Source of the DNA: Dactylonectria macrodidyma
Taxonomy: Eukaryota > Ascomycota > Sordariomycetes > Hypocreales > Nectriaceae
Direction: 5' to 3'
Assembly (NCBI GenBank): GCA_020744425.1
Contig: JAGMUV010000019.1
Coordinates: forward strand, 1 to 64,000
DNA length: 64,000 bases
A program made the translations under genes and the position numbers. The notes beneath the pieces were generated by a model. It ran no database searches. It was given only the letters and a program-made list of their open reading frames with translations, and had not been told where the DNA came from. Positions 1-10,930 of this stretch are shown one piece after another (position 1 is the first letter of the stretch; each line of letters opens with the position of its first letter).

Positions 1-696
1 TTTAGTATAAATCCTCTTAAGCAATTTTATATATTATATTCTAAATTTCTTACTATATTCATATCTTACACTTCCCTTTTCTATATATAAAACTAATTTA
101 AATACTAATAAATAGATCCTCTATTATATAAAGCTAAGATATAAGGCTTTATAAGATATTTATAGTAAATAACCTACAGTTTTTATAAAATAGATTTAAA
201 GTAATATAATATACTACTTTATGCTCTTTTATAAATAGCAGTACTATAGCTATAAATAAATTATTATACTTAGCATTTTGCTCTATAGCCTAAGCCTTAT
301 TAATAAGACTATAAAGAAGGTTATAAGTATACTTAAGCTCTTAAGCCTTATTATAGTAAAACTTAAAATAAATTAAACAGTTAGCTATAGTTTAATAAGG
401 GCTTTAAAAATATAATATGTTTTCTTTAAAAGGAATATTCCTAGTTATTTTATAATAAAATTTTTAGAATATTTTATTATACTTATTTTACTATTCTCTT
501 ATTTTCTTTACTTTTAGTAAGTTACTATCTTTACTTTTTATAGTATTATAATATTATAAAGAATAAATAGCGTTTTATACTACGCTACTAGGATACTCTA
601 GACTTTACTAATATATAAGCACTATAAAAACCACCTTCTCTATCTTTATTCCTTAAAGCTGTTTTATATAAACCGCGACTGGTTTGCCTCTTCTAT
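1..696. other. A+T-rich RIP-mutated DNA, no gene recognised
   Basis: Very A+T-rich, dominated by TpA steps, with no open frame of note on either strand. Composition is like the retrotransposon remains elsewhere in the window, so it is probably mutated transposon, but I could not match it to any of the elements identified here. Confidence 0.5.
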
Positions 697-912
697 ACTT
701 AGTTAGAAAGAATTAAGTATAAAACCTCCTCTAATTAGCTAATTGGCCTAGCCTGTACTTAACTCACGCATGAATTAGTCCGCTAATAACACTACTAAAT
801 AAAGCCGCACAAACCCCTGAGCGTTGACTAGGTAATTAGCTAGCTTAGCAAGCTCTCTAAGAGCTTTCAGGTTCTTCTTTTCTTTAATGCAATCCTTATA
901 TTAAACCTATGT
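697..912. repeat. dispersed repeat, copy 1
   Basis: About 215 bp that recur in the same orientation at 54465-54682. The two copies align nearly without gaps (shared blocks include 'attagctaatt' and 'ttcttcttttctttaat') and differ mostly by C/T and G/A. Copy 1 is the less mutated. Both sides diverge beyond these limits, so this looks like part of a transposon, but the family was not recognised. Confidence 0.7.
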
Positions 913-1672
913 AGCGCTCCTTAGCGGGCTTACCAGGACACAGACAGCATTTCTCAACTACTAAAGACGGCTTCTGGGTAAATTTGTAAGAGCCTTTTTT
1001 CTTTTCCTTCTTTGTTCTCTTGTTAGCTCATTTCAAACCCAACTGCTAGCGAATGGAAGCTATAAAGGACCAGATTGTGAAAGCACGCAGCCAGAAGGAA
1101 GGCAACAGCCTTAACAAGGAGGCAAGACTCGGATATCGAGGAGGGCAGCGCAGAGACCTAAAAGACAAGTTATAGAGTAGCCAAGCCCTTGGGAATGGCC
1201 TCGGCTAAGGGGGTGTGTCACGATGTGTATTTGGGTAGCTGGGCGTGTGACTGCTATAGCAATATCCTTCTAGCTACTTTAGCATAAAGGATGTACAGGG
1301 ACTCAGAGCGGGAACTTGACGCAAGCAAGAACATAAACACACTCAATCAGATGCCTCACACAATAAGAGATCGTGACTAGCCTAAAATTGACGATGTTCT
1401 TAAACAGTCAACGCTACGCCGCCAGCTCTTTCGCCCCACCAGTCCAATGCATTCGGCTCCACCCCTATTAACACCTTCTCCGCACGCCCTACGGAGTATA
1501 GATGCCGAAATACGAAGTATGACGGAGCAAAGAGTTAAATACTTCAGTTCACCATTCCTATAGCCCCTTCGTTCTAGCCATGCTTTCCATACTATCTTAA
1601 TGCATTGCATTCCATCTTAAAGATACTATAGCTAATCCGTAGATTCCAGACATTAGCGATAGCTATAATATA

Positions 1673-2731
1673 AAAACTCTCATAGGGCAGTGCTACTATA
1701 AAAGTGTTCACTTCACTATCACTATCCCCAAGTCGGCTCTACTGCTAAAATCCTATCTCTACTACTGCAGTATATACTACTATGTTTATAGCGCTTTCTC
1801 TGCCTTCTACGCCCTCCTCCCTGACAGTGCCGCGCTATAATGGATCGCACCCTCCGGCCTTGATGAGCTTACGAAATACTAATATCTATCTGCAATAAGC
1901 GATCGCCACTTCTATAGTACTTGCGGCTACTATATCAGCGACTTGTAGGACGATAGAGTGACTTAGGTCATCTCTACGTCCATCTTTAACGCGAATCGGG
2001 ATGACTAACCTCCTGTTTAATACTACTTTGAACACGTTAACCCCGAACCTAGCCTTCTTAAGTGGTTCCCTAGAGATGTGGAAGCTCAGAGCTAACATAA
2101 TGAAAGGAAGATGAGGGCGGCATTAGCTCACCCTGGACCTTTATACTATAGAGAAGCCTCCGAGCAGTCCGAGCTCCTAGTTTAATGCTACTACAGCGGT
2201 GTCTCGTTCACTATCTTCTAGCCAACCCTCAAGATGCGCGCAAACCCCGAGTATAAGCCTTAGATCTCGCCATCCGACCCTAATAAGTAGCTAGTAACTA
2301 TGGATGTCTGCAATGACTGCTGTCTCTAGACCGGCGCCTATACCATCCTCTAGACCTTCATCCTCAAGTTATGCCTCTCACTAGCAGTTCTAGACGACCT
2401 CCGCGTCAAGACGAGTAAGACATACGCATCCTCGGAAGGCACGCTGCGTTTTTTCTGTAGCACCTGTAGCGCGATGGTCGGGGGCTTCTTCGGCGCTGAA
2501 GGCATAAGACAGCTCTCGAACGGGGACAAGATCTTGGACATTTCCTGCGGCCTACTCAATGCGCCGGAGGGGATCCTGGCTGAGGAGTGGTTGACTTAGC
2601 GCACGGGGAGATTGGCGCATTATCAGAGCGGGTTGCGCTACGACAAGGCGTTTGCTGAAGAGTTGGCAGCCGGAATGGCCTCCTGGGGACGGCGTAAGCA
2701 TGGTGTAGTCCATGATTTCGAAATCGGCTAG
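1673..2731 (+). pseudogene. RIP-inactivated double GFA/CENP-V domain protein
   Basis: Reading one plus-strand frame for over 1 kb gives a protein resembling fungal glutathione-dependent formaldehyde-activating (GFA, Mss4-like)/CENP-V domain proteins. The first domain opens with GQCYYKSVHFTI, followed by HFYSTCGYYISD. A second domain contains DVCNDCC, LRFFCSTCSAMVGG and EGILAEEWLT. The family binds zinc through CxC and CxxC motifs. Several expected cysteines read as tyrosine (TGC/TGT to TAC/TAT). About fourteen internal stops, all TAG or TAA, fall where Q or W is expected, yet there is no frameshift over the length. The likely start codon upstream reads ATA (AATATAAAAACTC), again a possible G-to-A change. 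Family call is moderately sure; non-functionality is clear. Confidence 0.75.
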
Positions 2732-3379
2732 TGCTTACGGAGTACAATTGGTTAAAACCATCAGCTAAAGGTTCTTAATATTAGTAACTCTTATGTTAGG
2801 GGGAGGGAATGTGCAGCGCTTAAGGTTTTTCTCTGTCCCCGACGGACCCGGAGTCGGCATTTGGGCTCTGCTTATAAATGTTAAATCTCCGAATTTGAAA
2901 CCTTCCGAAATCTGTCGTCGGATTACAAACGGAGCGCAGCGGAGTTTGGGAATGCGTGAGAACCTGGTATTTGTTTGTTTGTTTGTTTATATATTTTTCG
3001 TCCGGAGGGCTGTGGCGCCCATAAAGTCCCCTATTGGGGCATAGGACGTGCTAAGCTAGGGTCTCTAATGCTAAATCTACGCAATACTTTTATGAAATAC
3101 AGAAAAGACCACTATCCAGCATATCATCGGCTCAAAGGCGCATTCTGTCGAGCCTGTTACCCGTCAGCGGGATCACCAGGCGCGGCTATTATAGCAGTAG
3201 CCGCTACATAGGCCAGTCTTTAGGGAGATTAGTAAGAGGGTATTAGTATAACTGCACGAAGCAGTCAAGCCTGTATAATTGAAGAAAAGGAATAAAAGAG
3301 AAGATAGAAGAGAGGAGAGAATATAATAAAAGGAGAGGAAGAGACGTAGGTGCGTCTTAGGTCTGCCTCGTCTAGTGAT
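2732..3379. other. intergenic, no gene recognised
   Basis: Moderate G+C sequence with several small open frames on the plus strand (2793-3211) that resemble nothing known and overlap one another. It contains a (TTTG)n microsatellite at 2970-2988 and a purine-rich stretch at 3276-3345. The purine-rich tract may be the far 3' end of the adjoining LINE, as seen from the other strand. Confidence 0.4.
2970..2988. repeat. (TTTG)n microsatellite
   Basis: Nearly five tandem TTTG units followed by an A+T run. Confidence 0.8.
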
Positions 3380-5718
3380 GAGGACAAATCTTTTCGAAGA
3401 AGCCGCTTGATTTAGCCACCTTAGTATACTTATCGAAATTTCTTCCTATTGCGAGGTTGACTGTTACGGTTAGCGACAGGACAAGCCTTATTCGATACTA
3501 TCGCAGTACCTTTCTATAGTAAAAGATATAATCAGGTGCTTTGCATTACCCGCACGAGCAGGTCACTCGCGCGTCTTCATAGTTAAAGCGTTCATAGTAT
3601 GTAATAAAGTCCCTATGGAGGGACCTTGCTATAAGTAAGTAGTGCAAAACTGTCCGTAGGAGTGAGAGCTCTGGCGGGCAGCGTGTAGTGGCCTTGAGGT
3701 TGAATCTCTTATATTGCTCAGGGGCGGAGGCTGCCCACCATGCTTCGAAGGCTTCCTTCGGTTTCTGCCTTGCCCTCTTTCGTAAGTATGCTAACGTCAG
3801 CTAAGCGCCCTCCGGCTCTAGCAGCGAGGAAGCTGCTTTTGCTAGCTTATCCGCTTGTTCATTGCTAGGGTGTCCGTGTGGCCAGGTATCCAGCGCACTT
3901 ATGTAGCACCGTGAGATGTAGCTAGCGCCTAGAACTCGAGGAAGACATCTTATGAAGAGTCGGATAGTGTGCCCTGTAGGCATGTAGCGGCTGCTAGGTT
4001 GTCTAGGCAGACTACAATGTCTCGTATCGCTGATCCTAGGAGGTTCAGAGCGGCCCTGAAGCCCTCTAGTGCTCCCATAGCTTTAGCATCAAACACTTCA
4101 GCAAGTCTAAGCCGGCCCGAGCCGTCGTAGATGGAGAGGTCCTCCTGGTGAATAGCGAAGCTATAGCTGGCTGCTCCTTCTGAGGACAGGGAGCCGTCTG
4201 AGTATACGATTAAAGTGGTTGGGCCTACTGACTTAACCTACTGAAGGAAGGCCTCGGCCGATTCCTCTTTCGGCGCCGTCTGTAGGGGTATGTCTTGTCC
4301 CTTGCTGAAGCATTTTTGCATGAGGGCCGGTCGTGTGCAGGGCGCGAGGAGCTCATTAGTCCGACGAAGACGGGTCCTGAAGCTGCTTTCTGCTGGAATT
4401 TGGTACTTCCGCTTGATGAGCGGGCGGTATGTGAGTTGTCTGGGTGGAAGCGTGCGCTTCGCGAGAGGGTGGGCCTCATCGAGGGATTTGAGTCGGGCGG
4501 AGAAGCGGTATCGACGTGCTTTGAGAAGTTGAGCGATAGGAGGTATCCCACTTTCCCGATGGAGGATGGCGATCGGGGTCGTCTTCCAGACGGGGAGAAT
4601 AGCTCGCATAGATTGGTCGATAGCCTTGTTCATTCTCTACAGGAGATGTCCAATACTTGATAAACGGTCTTTGGAGGGTTGGTTTTACAGTGGCCGGGTT
4701 GTCCCTGGGTACTATACTTCGGTACTATAGAGTAGGACTGGTTTAACGCATGCCCTGACAGCGCTCCGCATAGCGCTAGGGAGCGGGCTGTGTATCGTAT
4801 TAATAAGTCCTTGCAGATAGTAGGCGACAGCCTGGGCTTTAGCCGTCCATTTCTCTACGTAGACTCGAAACGATAGGTTGCTATCTAGCCAGATGCCTAA
4901 CTAGCGCATTGCTACCTTGGGGCGCTTCTCGGCGTCGCTGTGGCGTATTGCCAGTGCGGTCTTGAGTTTACTTCGAGAGAAGTGCATGACTTCTGTCTTC
5001 TTAGGGTCGAAAGATACCCCATTTGCCGCGCCCTAGCAGACCATTTCTTTTACAGATCTTAATACTGCGGCAGCTGTTTCCTCTACTGCGTCACTCGTGT
5101 ATAAGATGGCTGTATTATCTACATAACCGAATCGGCCTCGAGGGTTGCTTAGTCGGTAGATGGGCTCTGTATATAACAGAAAGAGGATTGGCGATACTGG
5201 CAACCCCTGAGGGAGACCGCATTAGAGAGGAGAGAGCGGGGTGATAGTGTCCTGATATCTAATACAGGCAGATCGGTCGTCTATAAAGGATCCGGCCCAT
5301 CGCGCAAGATGTTCGGGCCAGCCCTGTTCGCAGAGTCGCAAAATTAGTCTATTGCGCAGGATAGTGTCGAAGGCGCCTTGGATATCCATCGTGACTAACG
5401 TGGCCACCTTCTTGAGGGCAAACACTTCCTCAATGTCATGAACCAGGGCGGCTACGAGGTCGGTCGCAGACCTCTTTGGGAGCGCCCCAGCTTGTTGTGG
5501 GTGAAGGACTCCATCGTGGATGCATGCCCACGCGAGACGGCGCGCGACTAGCCGTTCTAGTCCCTTGCTGAGGCAAGAAAGCAGAGAGATAGGTCGCCAT
5601 GCTCGCGGCTCTGTCAGGTCCCTACGTCCGGGTTTGGCAATCATGACCACCTCGGCCGCCCTGAAAGGTTTCGGGTGGTGGCCTATGGCCAGGCACCCTT
5701 CGAAGAGGCGGCGAACAT
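3380..5718 (-). pseudogene. 5'-truncated LINE (Tad/I-like): reverse transcriptase + RNase H
   Basis: Minus-strand non-LTR retrotransposon ORF2 remnant. From 5718 downward the RT begins VRRLFEGCLAIG, then AEVVMIAKPGRRDL, WRPISLLSCLSKGLERL, DIQGAFDT and LPQGLPVSPILFLLYT. The RT catalytic box, normally YADD, reads YVDN (5114-5125), compatible with C-to-T and G-to-A change. The thumb follows (VSFDPKKTEVMHFSR). RNase H lies near 3800-4200, ending GHPSNEQADKLAKAA, the usual GHxxxxxNExAD signature. The endonuclease and ORF1 are missing: homology stops at about 5718, where Helitron helicase sequence on the other strand begins. Scattered stops and frame changes make it dead. Clade assignment (Tad1/I type) is inference from the RT plus RNase H layout. 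Confidence 0.85.
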
Positions 5719-6395
5719 GTGTTCACAAGGTTTGTCAACACCTTACGAGTATACGCCACTAAAGATAGGGTGAACGGATATAACCACTATCACCTCGACC
5801 GCCTCAGCCGGCCAGTCATCCAGGTCATGGCTAAGAACGTCGGCCCCAGCGCGGCTGCTGCGCCTGATGACAAGACGGGCAACCTTTGGCAGCCAGTTGG
5901 CCTCTGCAACGGCGCTCGCGGCACAGTTTACGATATCGGCTGGGCACCTGGGGCCGACCCCGTCCAAGACCCTCCCTATATTATCATGATAGAGTTTGAT
6001 AAATACAGCAGACTGGTATTCCTAACTACTGCTAATAGTAAGAAGATTATGCTGATTCTCCTAGTAGAGAGGGACTTCCTTATCAGAGCGACTCTTTATA
6101 CTCATACTTAGTTTCCCCTAATTATATACTATATAATTACTATATATAAATTATAAAGTATTACTAAAGATATAATAATTATAGATCTATCCTACTAGGA
6201 CTTTTAGACTAGTTTTAATTATATAGCTATCTCTTATATAAAAACAGTCAACGGTCTGATATTAGATGCACTATTTGATCATAATCACGTAGTCTACAGG
6301 TCTCCTCCGGATAGTATAAAGATAAAGATAAAGGATTAGGAGCTTTAGAAACGATAGGTACTCACACGGAATCCGTATATTTTACATAATACCAA
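5719..6395 (+). pseudogene. PIF1-like Helitron helicase, C-terminal fragment
   Basis: The C-terminal part of a PIF1/Helitron-type ATP-dependent DNA helicase. The open part (to 6111) reads PVIQVMAKNVGPSA, then LWQPVGLCNGARGTVYDIGW and DPPYIIMIEFDKYS. The same frame continues past stops with NYIAIS, KTVNGLILDALFDH and SPPDSIKIKIKD, which match the conserved SYVAVSRVKTxxGL end of the family. The N-terminal Rep and helicase motif I regions are absent. It abuts the truncated 5' end of the LINE at 5718. The second half is far more A+T-rich (RIP) than the first. A RIP-heavier copy of the last part lies at 34201-34572. Confidence 0.85.
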
Positions 6396-6535
6396 TAATG
6401 GCCATGGCAATGGATCAGTACGTAGATAATGCAGTAGTAGTAATAGCTTCCCGGCCTGCGGACACACAGCCTTCGGCTGAGGCTACTCCATGCACTCCAT
6501 CGCCGCTCCAATGTGCATGGGGTGACGTAGTATTT
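6396..6535 (+). mobile_element. Helitron 3' end with terminal hairpin
   Basis: Downstream of the helicase remnant is a stem made by ACTCCATGCAC (6485-6495) and GTGCATGGGGT (6513-6523): 10 of 11 pairs plus a G.T-type mismatch, with a 17-nt loop. About a dozen bases later (after GACGTAGTATTTTA) similarity to the second copy at 34201-34572 ends abruptly, marking the element end. A hairpin close to the 3' end is a Helitron hallmark. A canonical CTRR terminus is not seen, so it is either a non-canonical subtype or mutated. Confidence 0.6.
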
Positions 6536-6626
6536 TATTATTCGTTTAGTAAGCTTAATAGACCACCCATTGTATAAGATCAGGAGCTAATAAAAGAAAG
6601 CATGTACTATTAATTCTGCGTTATTT

Positions 6627-6812
6627 GTGCCTTCACGCCCTTCGTCAACCTCGCTTGGGATGAAACCAACATTCAGCCTTATAAGATGTGCGCTTAGGCT
6701 GCGCAATCCATTCTGGCGCTCGCTCAATCTTATGACGACATATTCACTTTGCGGCGCGTGTCTGCATTCATACCGTATTTTATCTGTGCATCGGGTATGT
6801 ACAGTCTAGGTA
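6627..6812 (+). pseudogene. possible fungal transcription-factor domain fragment
   Basis: One frame reads NLAWDETNIQPYKMCA, stop, then AAQSILALAQSYDDIFTLRR and VSAFIPYFICASGMYSLGM. This helical pattern resembles the C-terminal part of the fungal-specific transcription factor domain of Zn2Cys6 regulators. It ends where the transposase-like frame starts. No zinc cluster is present here. Identification is by eye from a short stretch and is tentative. Confidence 0.35.
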
Positions 6813-7680
6813 TGACAGACAGCTGGGCCCCCGGTTCATTGAATGCTACGAGGAAGTCAAAACGAAGTTATTACGGTTTATTGAGTCCCCGAGAATATAT
6901 GCTATGACTAAGGAGGCGCTGATAACCTATATTGACTGCGTTGATAACCTCATTAAGAGCCGCTGCGTTGGACAGAGCTGCATCTTTAACGTCGACGAGA
7001 CTAGGGTCTGGGAAGGCGACACTTCTGCTGGAAGAGTGTTTGGCAGCGTCCTGACGAAGTATTCGACTATTAGTGGTAGTGATCCCAAGCCCTGGGTCTC
7101 TATTATCGAGTGCGGAAGTACTGCTGGACAGTGGCTTTAACTGTATGTTATTTTTACGGGAATTAACCTGTAAGGACAGTGGTTTCCAGACGATATCCCT
7201 GACTGGGCGTACGACTGCACTCCTTCCGGCTGGTCTAACCTGAATTGCTTTAGGAAGTGGTTCAGTGACGTGTTTCTCCCGCAAACAAAGCCTTGACACC
7301 GGTCTCTCTGGCAAATCCTCTTCCTGGATGGCTATAAGGCGCATGTAACCATAGATATTATGTTTACGGCTTGGATTAATAAAGTCCAGCTTATTTACCT
7401 CCTGGCATACTTATCACATTCTCTCAGCCCCTAGATGTTAGTGTTTTTTCGCCTCTGAAGTCGTACTTCTATTAGCAGACCCGTGGCTTTGCGAATTCTA
7501 ACATTACCGCTCTAATGTAAAAGCAGCGCTTCATCTAGGCATATGAGAAGGCATATGAGAAGGTATTTAGTAAGAGAAATCTTCGATCCGGCTTCAGGGC
7601 ATCTGGTATTTGGCCTACGAATGCCCAGAGACTCCTAGATCGAGTTATCGAGCATGAGAGGCCCCCTATATTAATGACAG
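6813..7680 (+). pseudogene. pogo-like DDE transposase remnant
   Basis: Plus-strand remnant of a Tc1/mariner-pogo type transposase (DDE superfamily endonuclease). The open part (6904-7140) has CIFNVDETRVWEGDTSAGRV and WVSIIECGSTAG, containing the first catalytic D. Beyond stops it continues WFPDDIPDWAY, PSGWSN, FLPQTKP and LFLDGYKAHVT (second catalytic D), then NKVQLIYLLAYLSHSLSP in the place of the usual LPAHxSHxLQPLD block. Multiple stops and a probable shift occur after 7430. Flanking terminal inverted repeats were not found. No functional protein is possible. Confidence 0.7.
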
Positions 7681-9138
7681 GATATCAGTCGCGCGCTAAG
7701 TTGACTCGTAGGCGGCAGAAGCTTGTCACTTACAGTCCTCCAATTATTAGTTATGCTCTGCTGGCCTGACTGTGCGCTGATTCCATGCTCACTGAGTGAG
7801 TACTCGGATCCCACGGTGCTGATTTCATTAAGACTTTGAGCTTCGCGATCTTCCATCTCCTTGCTGTGCGACTTCTCCATGAACTGCGCGCCTTCGGACT
7901 TGACTTTAGCGGCTTGGTTTTTTTGATCCCTTTGATCTTCATCCTCTTGTGTTTCTCCTGCTAGGGCTTCTCTAACTGAAGTCATTTCCTAACAGACGGA
8001 TTTAGAACGCACCAATATGAATAGTGGCTGGGGCTTCTCACTCTCTTTCCTCGCACGCTCCGTCCCCCCCTTGGCTGCTTCTAAATATTCCTGGTGCCTG
8101 CCCCTTTTCTAGCTTGACTATAGACTGTAGACTAGACAGTCATCATAGTAGAAATCCAGTAATCAGTTAGAGCAGCTGCCTTATGCTCTCTGTCCTATCC
8201 ATCATGGCCGACGCTTATTTAAGAAGCTCAGATTCACCTCGCGCTTCACTATAACACCCACACCCTTGTGTACAGTGCTGCGATCGCCTTTATCATCAGA
8301 CGTCCTTATGCTAGTAAACGCGTCCGATTCTTCCCCTTGGCCCTAAATAACATTAGTCTCCGAACTTCCTGTAGGGTTGGCAAGGTTGTGGGTTGAATCC
8401 CCAGCTTTCCCGCGATGTCCCGACCTATGGAGGCTGTTAAGGTATATAGATGACGTGCCGGTCTGTTCTGTCCTAGAAGTGAAAGCGTACCCCAACCATC
8501 CTCCAACACCACAGGTCGCAGGTCGCAGCATTAGTAGACAACCTGCGGGGGTCTTCATTTAGGAAGATTCTCCGAATATGTTGTTTCAGGAGGCAGTAAC
8601 TCATATGCCACAATGCTTAAATGTATCTCGGCTGCGGACCAGTTAACGGCTAGAACACAGTTCCACATAATATCTTCTACATACGAATCATACCGGAAGG
8701 ATACGATGAACATAATAGAAGCAACACAAATTCTAATGCGAGCCAGCCATTTCCGGGCTGCAGTAACTAGACAGCAAAAGGGATGGATATTCCTTACACA
8801 ATGCCAAACATGAACATGACTCCGATGGCTAGCTTTTAAGCAGTTAGGACGGCGAGCTTACTGATTTAGGCGCAGAAAACTTGGTTTCTACTCCGAGGCT
8901 GCCTGTAAGAAGATAAGCTTGCGCATGGTCTTAAAGTTGATAATAACATTCAAAGAGCATGCCGTATAGACTAGAACCAATCGATTAGAGCTATTACAGA
9001 TTTGTTCTAGAGATGGTAAAGACTATCTCTACTTTTCCTTTTTAAAGTCACGCTATATCCAACAACCTCTACCTCATCTATAACCTTACTCTTACTCTTT
9101 CCGGATTCCGTAAATACAAAGTGGTCAATAGTTAGTAG
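7681..9138. other. no confident gene
   Basis: Only short overlapping open frames. A charged frame on the minus strand at 7671-7985 (rich in E, K and Q) may be a gene fragment or just the antisense of the transposase tail. Nothing matched a family I recognise. The sequence becomes A+T-richer toward 9000. Confidence 0.4.
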
Positions 9139-10930
9139 CTAATAAGTAATTCTATCCAAGGAAGCCCAGGTATTGCAGTTACCATCTGGCCAGGCAAAGA
9201 GCGATGCCTGGTCCTCATATCCCTCCAGCGTTCCAACAGCAGGCACCGATCGCCAGGAAGACTGTGTGTCAGTCTTAAGGCTAGTCAGGTACAAGCGGAA
9301 GCGAACAAGTCCCGGGGGGGTCAGGAAGGTTGGGGGAAGTCTGATACTGAGAAAAGTGTCGATGATGTCCACGCCGCGGACAGTCCAATTTATAACCGAC
9401 AAGCCAGGCTCATCATCGATGGAAAAAGTAATGGTTGAGTTTATCTCTTCGTCAGAGTACGTACTAGCATAAGCCTTTTCGCTTTCATCCTTGCCTGCCT
9501 GCTCTAAGGCTGGGAGGAGCTCCTGTACAATTTCGGAGAAGGCGATCCGGAGAAGACCACCACTTGTTTCCGGGCCGGCTGCAAGAAGCGTAATTGTCAG
9601 GTCATAGTCTGGGATCAGGCCCATGAGGGAGTGATAGGTGATCATGGCACCCGCTTTGGTGTAGAACTCGACAAGGCGGCCGTCTTTTGTCACGTTATTG
9701 GAACGTAAGATTTCCCAGGGTTCGCCGATCAAGAGTCCTGAAGAGGAGGTGCCGGAAACAGGCTTCAGCCACTTCCTTGTCTGTGCAGCACTGAGCAGCT
9801 CGTTGCGGAGGACGGCGTCTCCAAAGGCGGTTATGTCGTTGAGGCTCGAATAGTAATTACTGGCACTAGAAAGCGAGGAGAGTGAGTAACTTGCCACAAG
9901 ACGAAGTAGGAACATGAAAAACTTACGGGTCTTCGAAACCGAATGTTGCATTCTACCACAAATCGCCGTCAGGGATGAAACCAAGAGAGCTGTCTGGCTG
10001 TGAGGCGAATGTATGGTTCATTCCGGTTGGGGCCTAGATGGCCTTCTCAATGAAGTCTCCTGACGGCTTTCCGGTAACCTTCTCGATCACCCAGCCCAAT
10101 AGGGCCCAGCTAACGTTGGAGTAGACGGTGTTGGTAGAGAAGGGCGCATAGACGGGAGGTCTTTTGCCAAACTGCTTGAAAAAGTCTGAGATATGAGCAA
10201 CGGTTTCTTACGTTGGGGGAATTATAGCGCGACTCACCTTTTTTTATGCAGGCTGGAGTTCCAAGAAAGCCGGAGCAGTTGAGGGACCGGGTTGGGTCTA
10301 CGGGCGGGAAGCCAAGCTCTGTCCAGTCTGCAAAAGGCTCAATGTCCGTCTTCACTATCTCATGTTAGCACTACTCTGCACTTTGAAGCATTGCTAAGAC
10401 TCACGGTCAGCTGGAATTCCGCTAAGGTGAGATGCGAGAGCCCTAATCGTCACCGAATCCCAGTCAGTCGTCCAAATAGCATTCTGCTCCTGTGCTTGTT
10501 TGTTCAGTTTCCGCAGCTCGGGCAAGTACTTGGTGATTGGGTCATTTATGTCCACCTTGTGAAGCTTCAGAAGGGCCAGAACAGGAAACACCTTAGACAG
10601 ACTCGCGATGCGGAAGACGGAATCAGAGTCCACCTCGTCGACGCCGCGAGAGTCCAGTTTAGGCGGAGTATAGGCGAACTCAAGCAGGTAGTCTTCCTCG
10701 TGGGCTGACTTGATGCCGACAACTATTCCTGATCTCCTGAACGAGGAGGTGACCTCTTCCAGTCTTTCTTTAATAGTAGCTACAACAGCCTCAACACTGG
10801 GATTGGTGCTTGGTTGCATCGGAGCTGGAAGGACTGGTCTAAGAGGCGGGCAGTGTCCTCCACGGGCTGCGAGTGAGCCCGTTACTGAGTGGAGGAGGGT
10901 AAAATAGAGGTAATGGTGTAGTCTCTTCAT
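9139..10930 (-). pseudogene. secreted beta-lactamase-family serine hydrolase, inactivated
   Basis: Four-exon minus-strand gene: 10930-10405, 10354-10238, 10206-9927, 9865-9139. Exon lengths sum to 1650 nt, an exact reading frame of 549 codons plus stop. The protein starts with a hydrophobic signal-like segment (MKRLHHYLYFTLLHSVTGSL) and has the class C beta-lactamase/PBP-like SxxK motif in RIASLSKVFPVLALL and a YxN motif in VYSNVSWALLG. It therefore belongs to the fungal secreted beta-lactamase-related family; substrate unknown. Introns 1 and 3 (50 and 61 nt) have normal GTGAGT/GTAAGT donors. Intron 2 would be only 31 nt, yet removing it restores frame. Two in-frame TAG stops at 10036-10034 and 9955-9953 sit at tryptophan positions (TGG to TAG). 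Otherwise frame and motifs are preserved, so inactivation looks recent or RIP-driven. Confidence 0.8.

Noticed and set aside
7671..7985. Charged minus-strand frame rich in E/K/Q
   Set aside because: Lies over the tail of the transposase remnant and could be its antisense; no recognisable motif.
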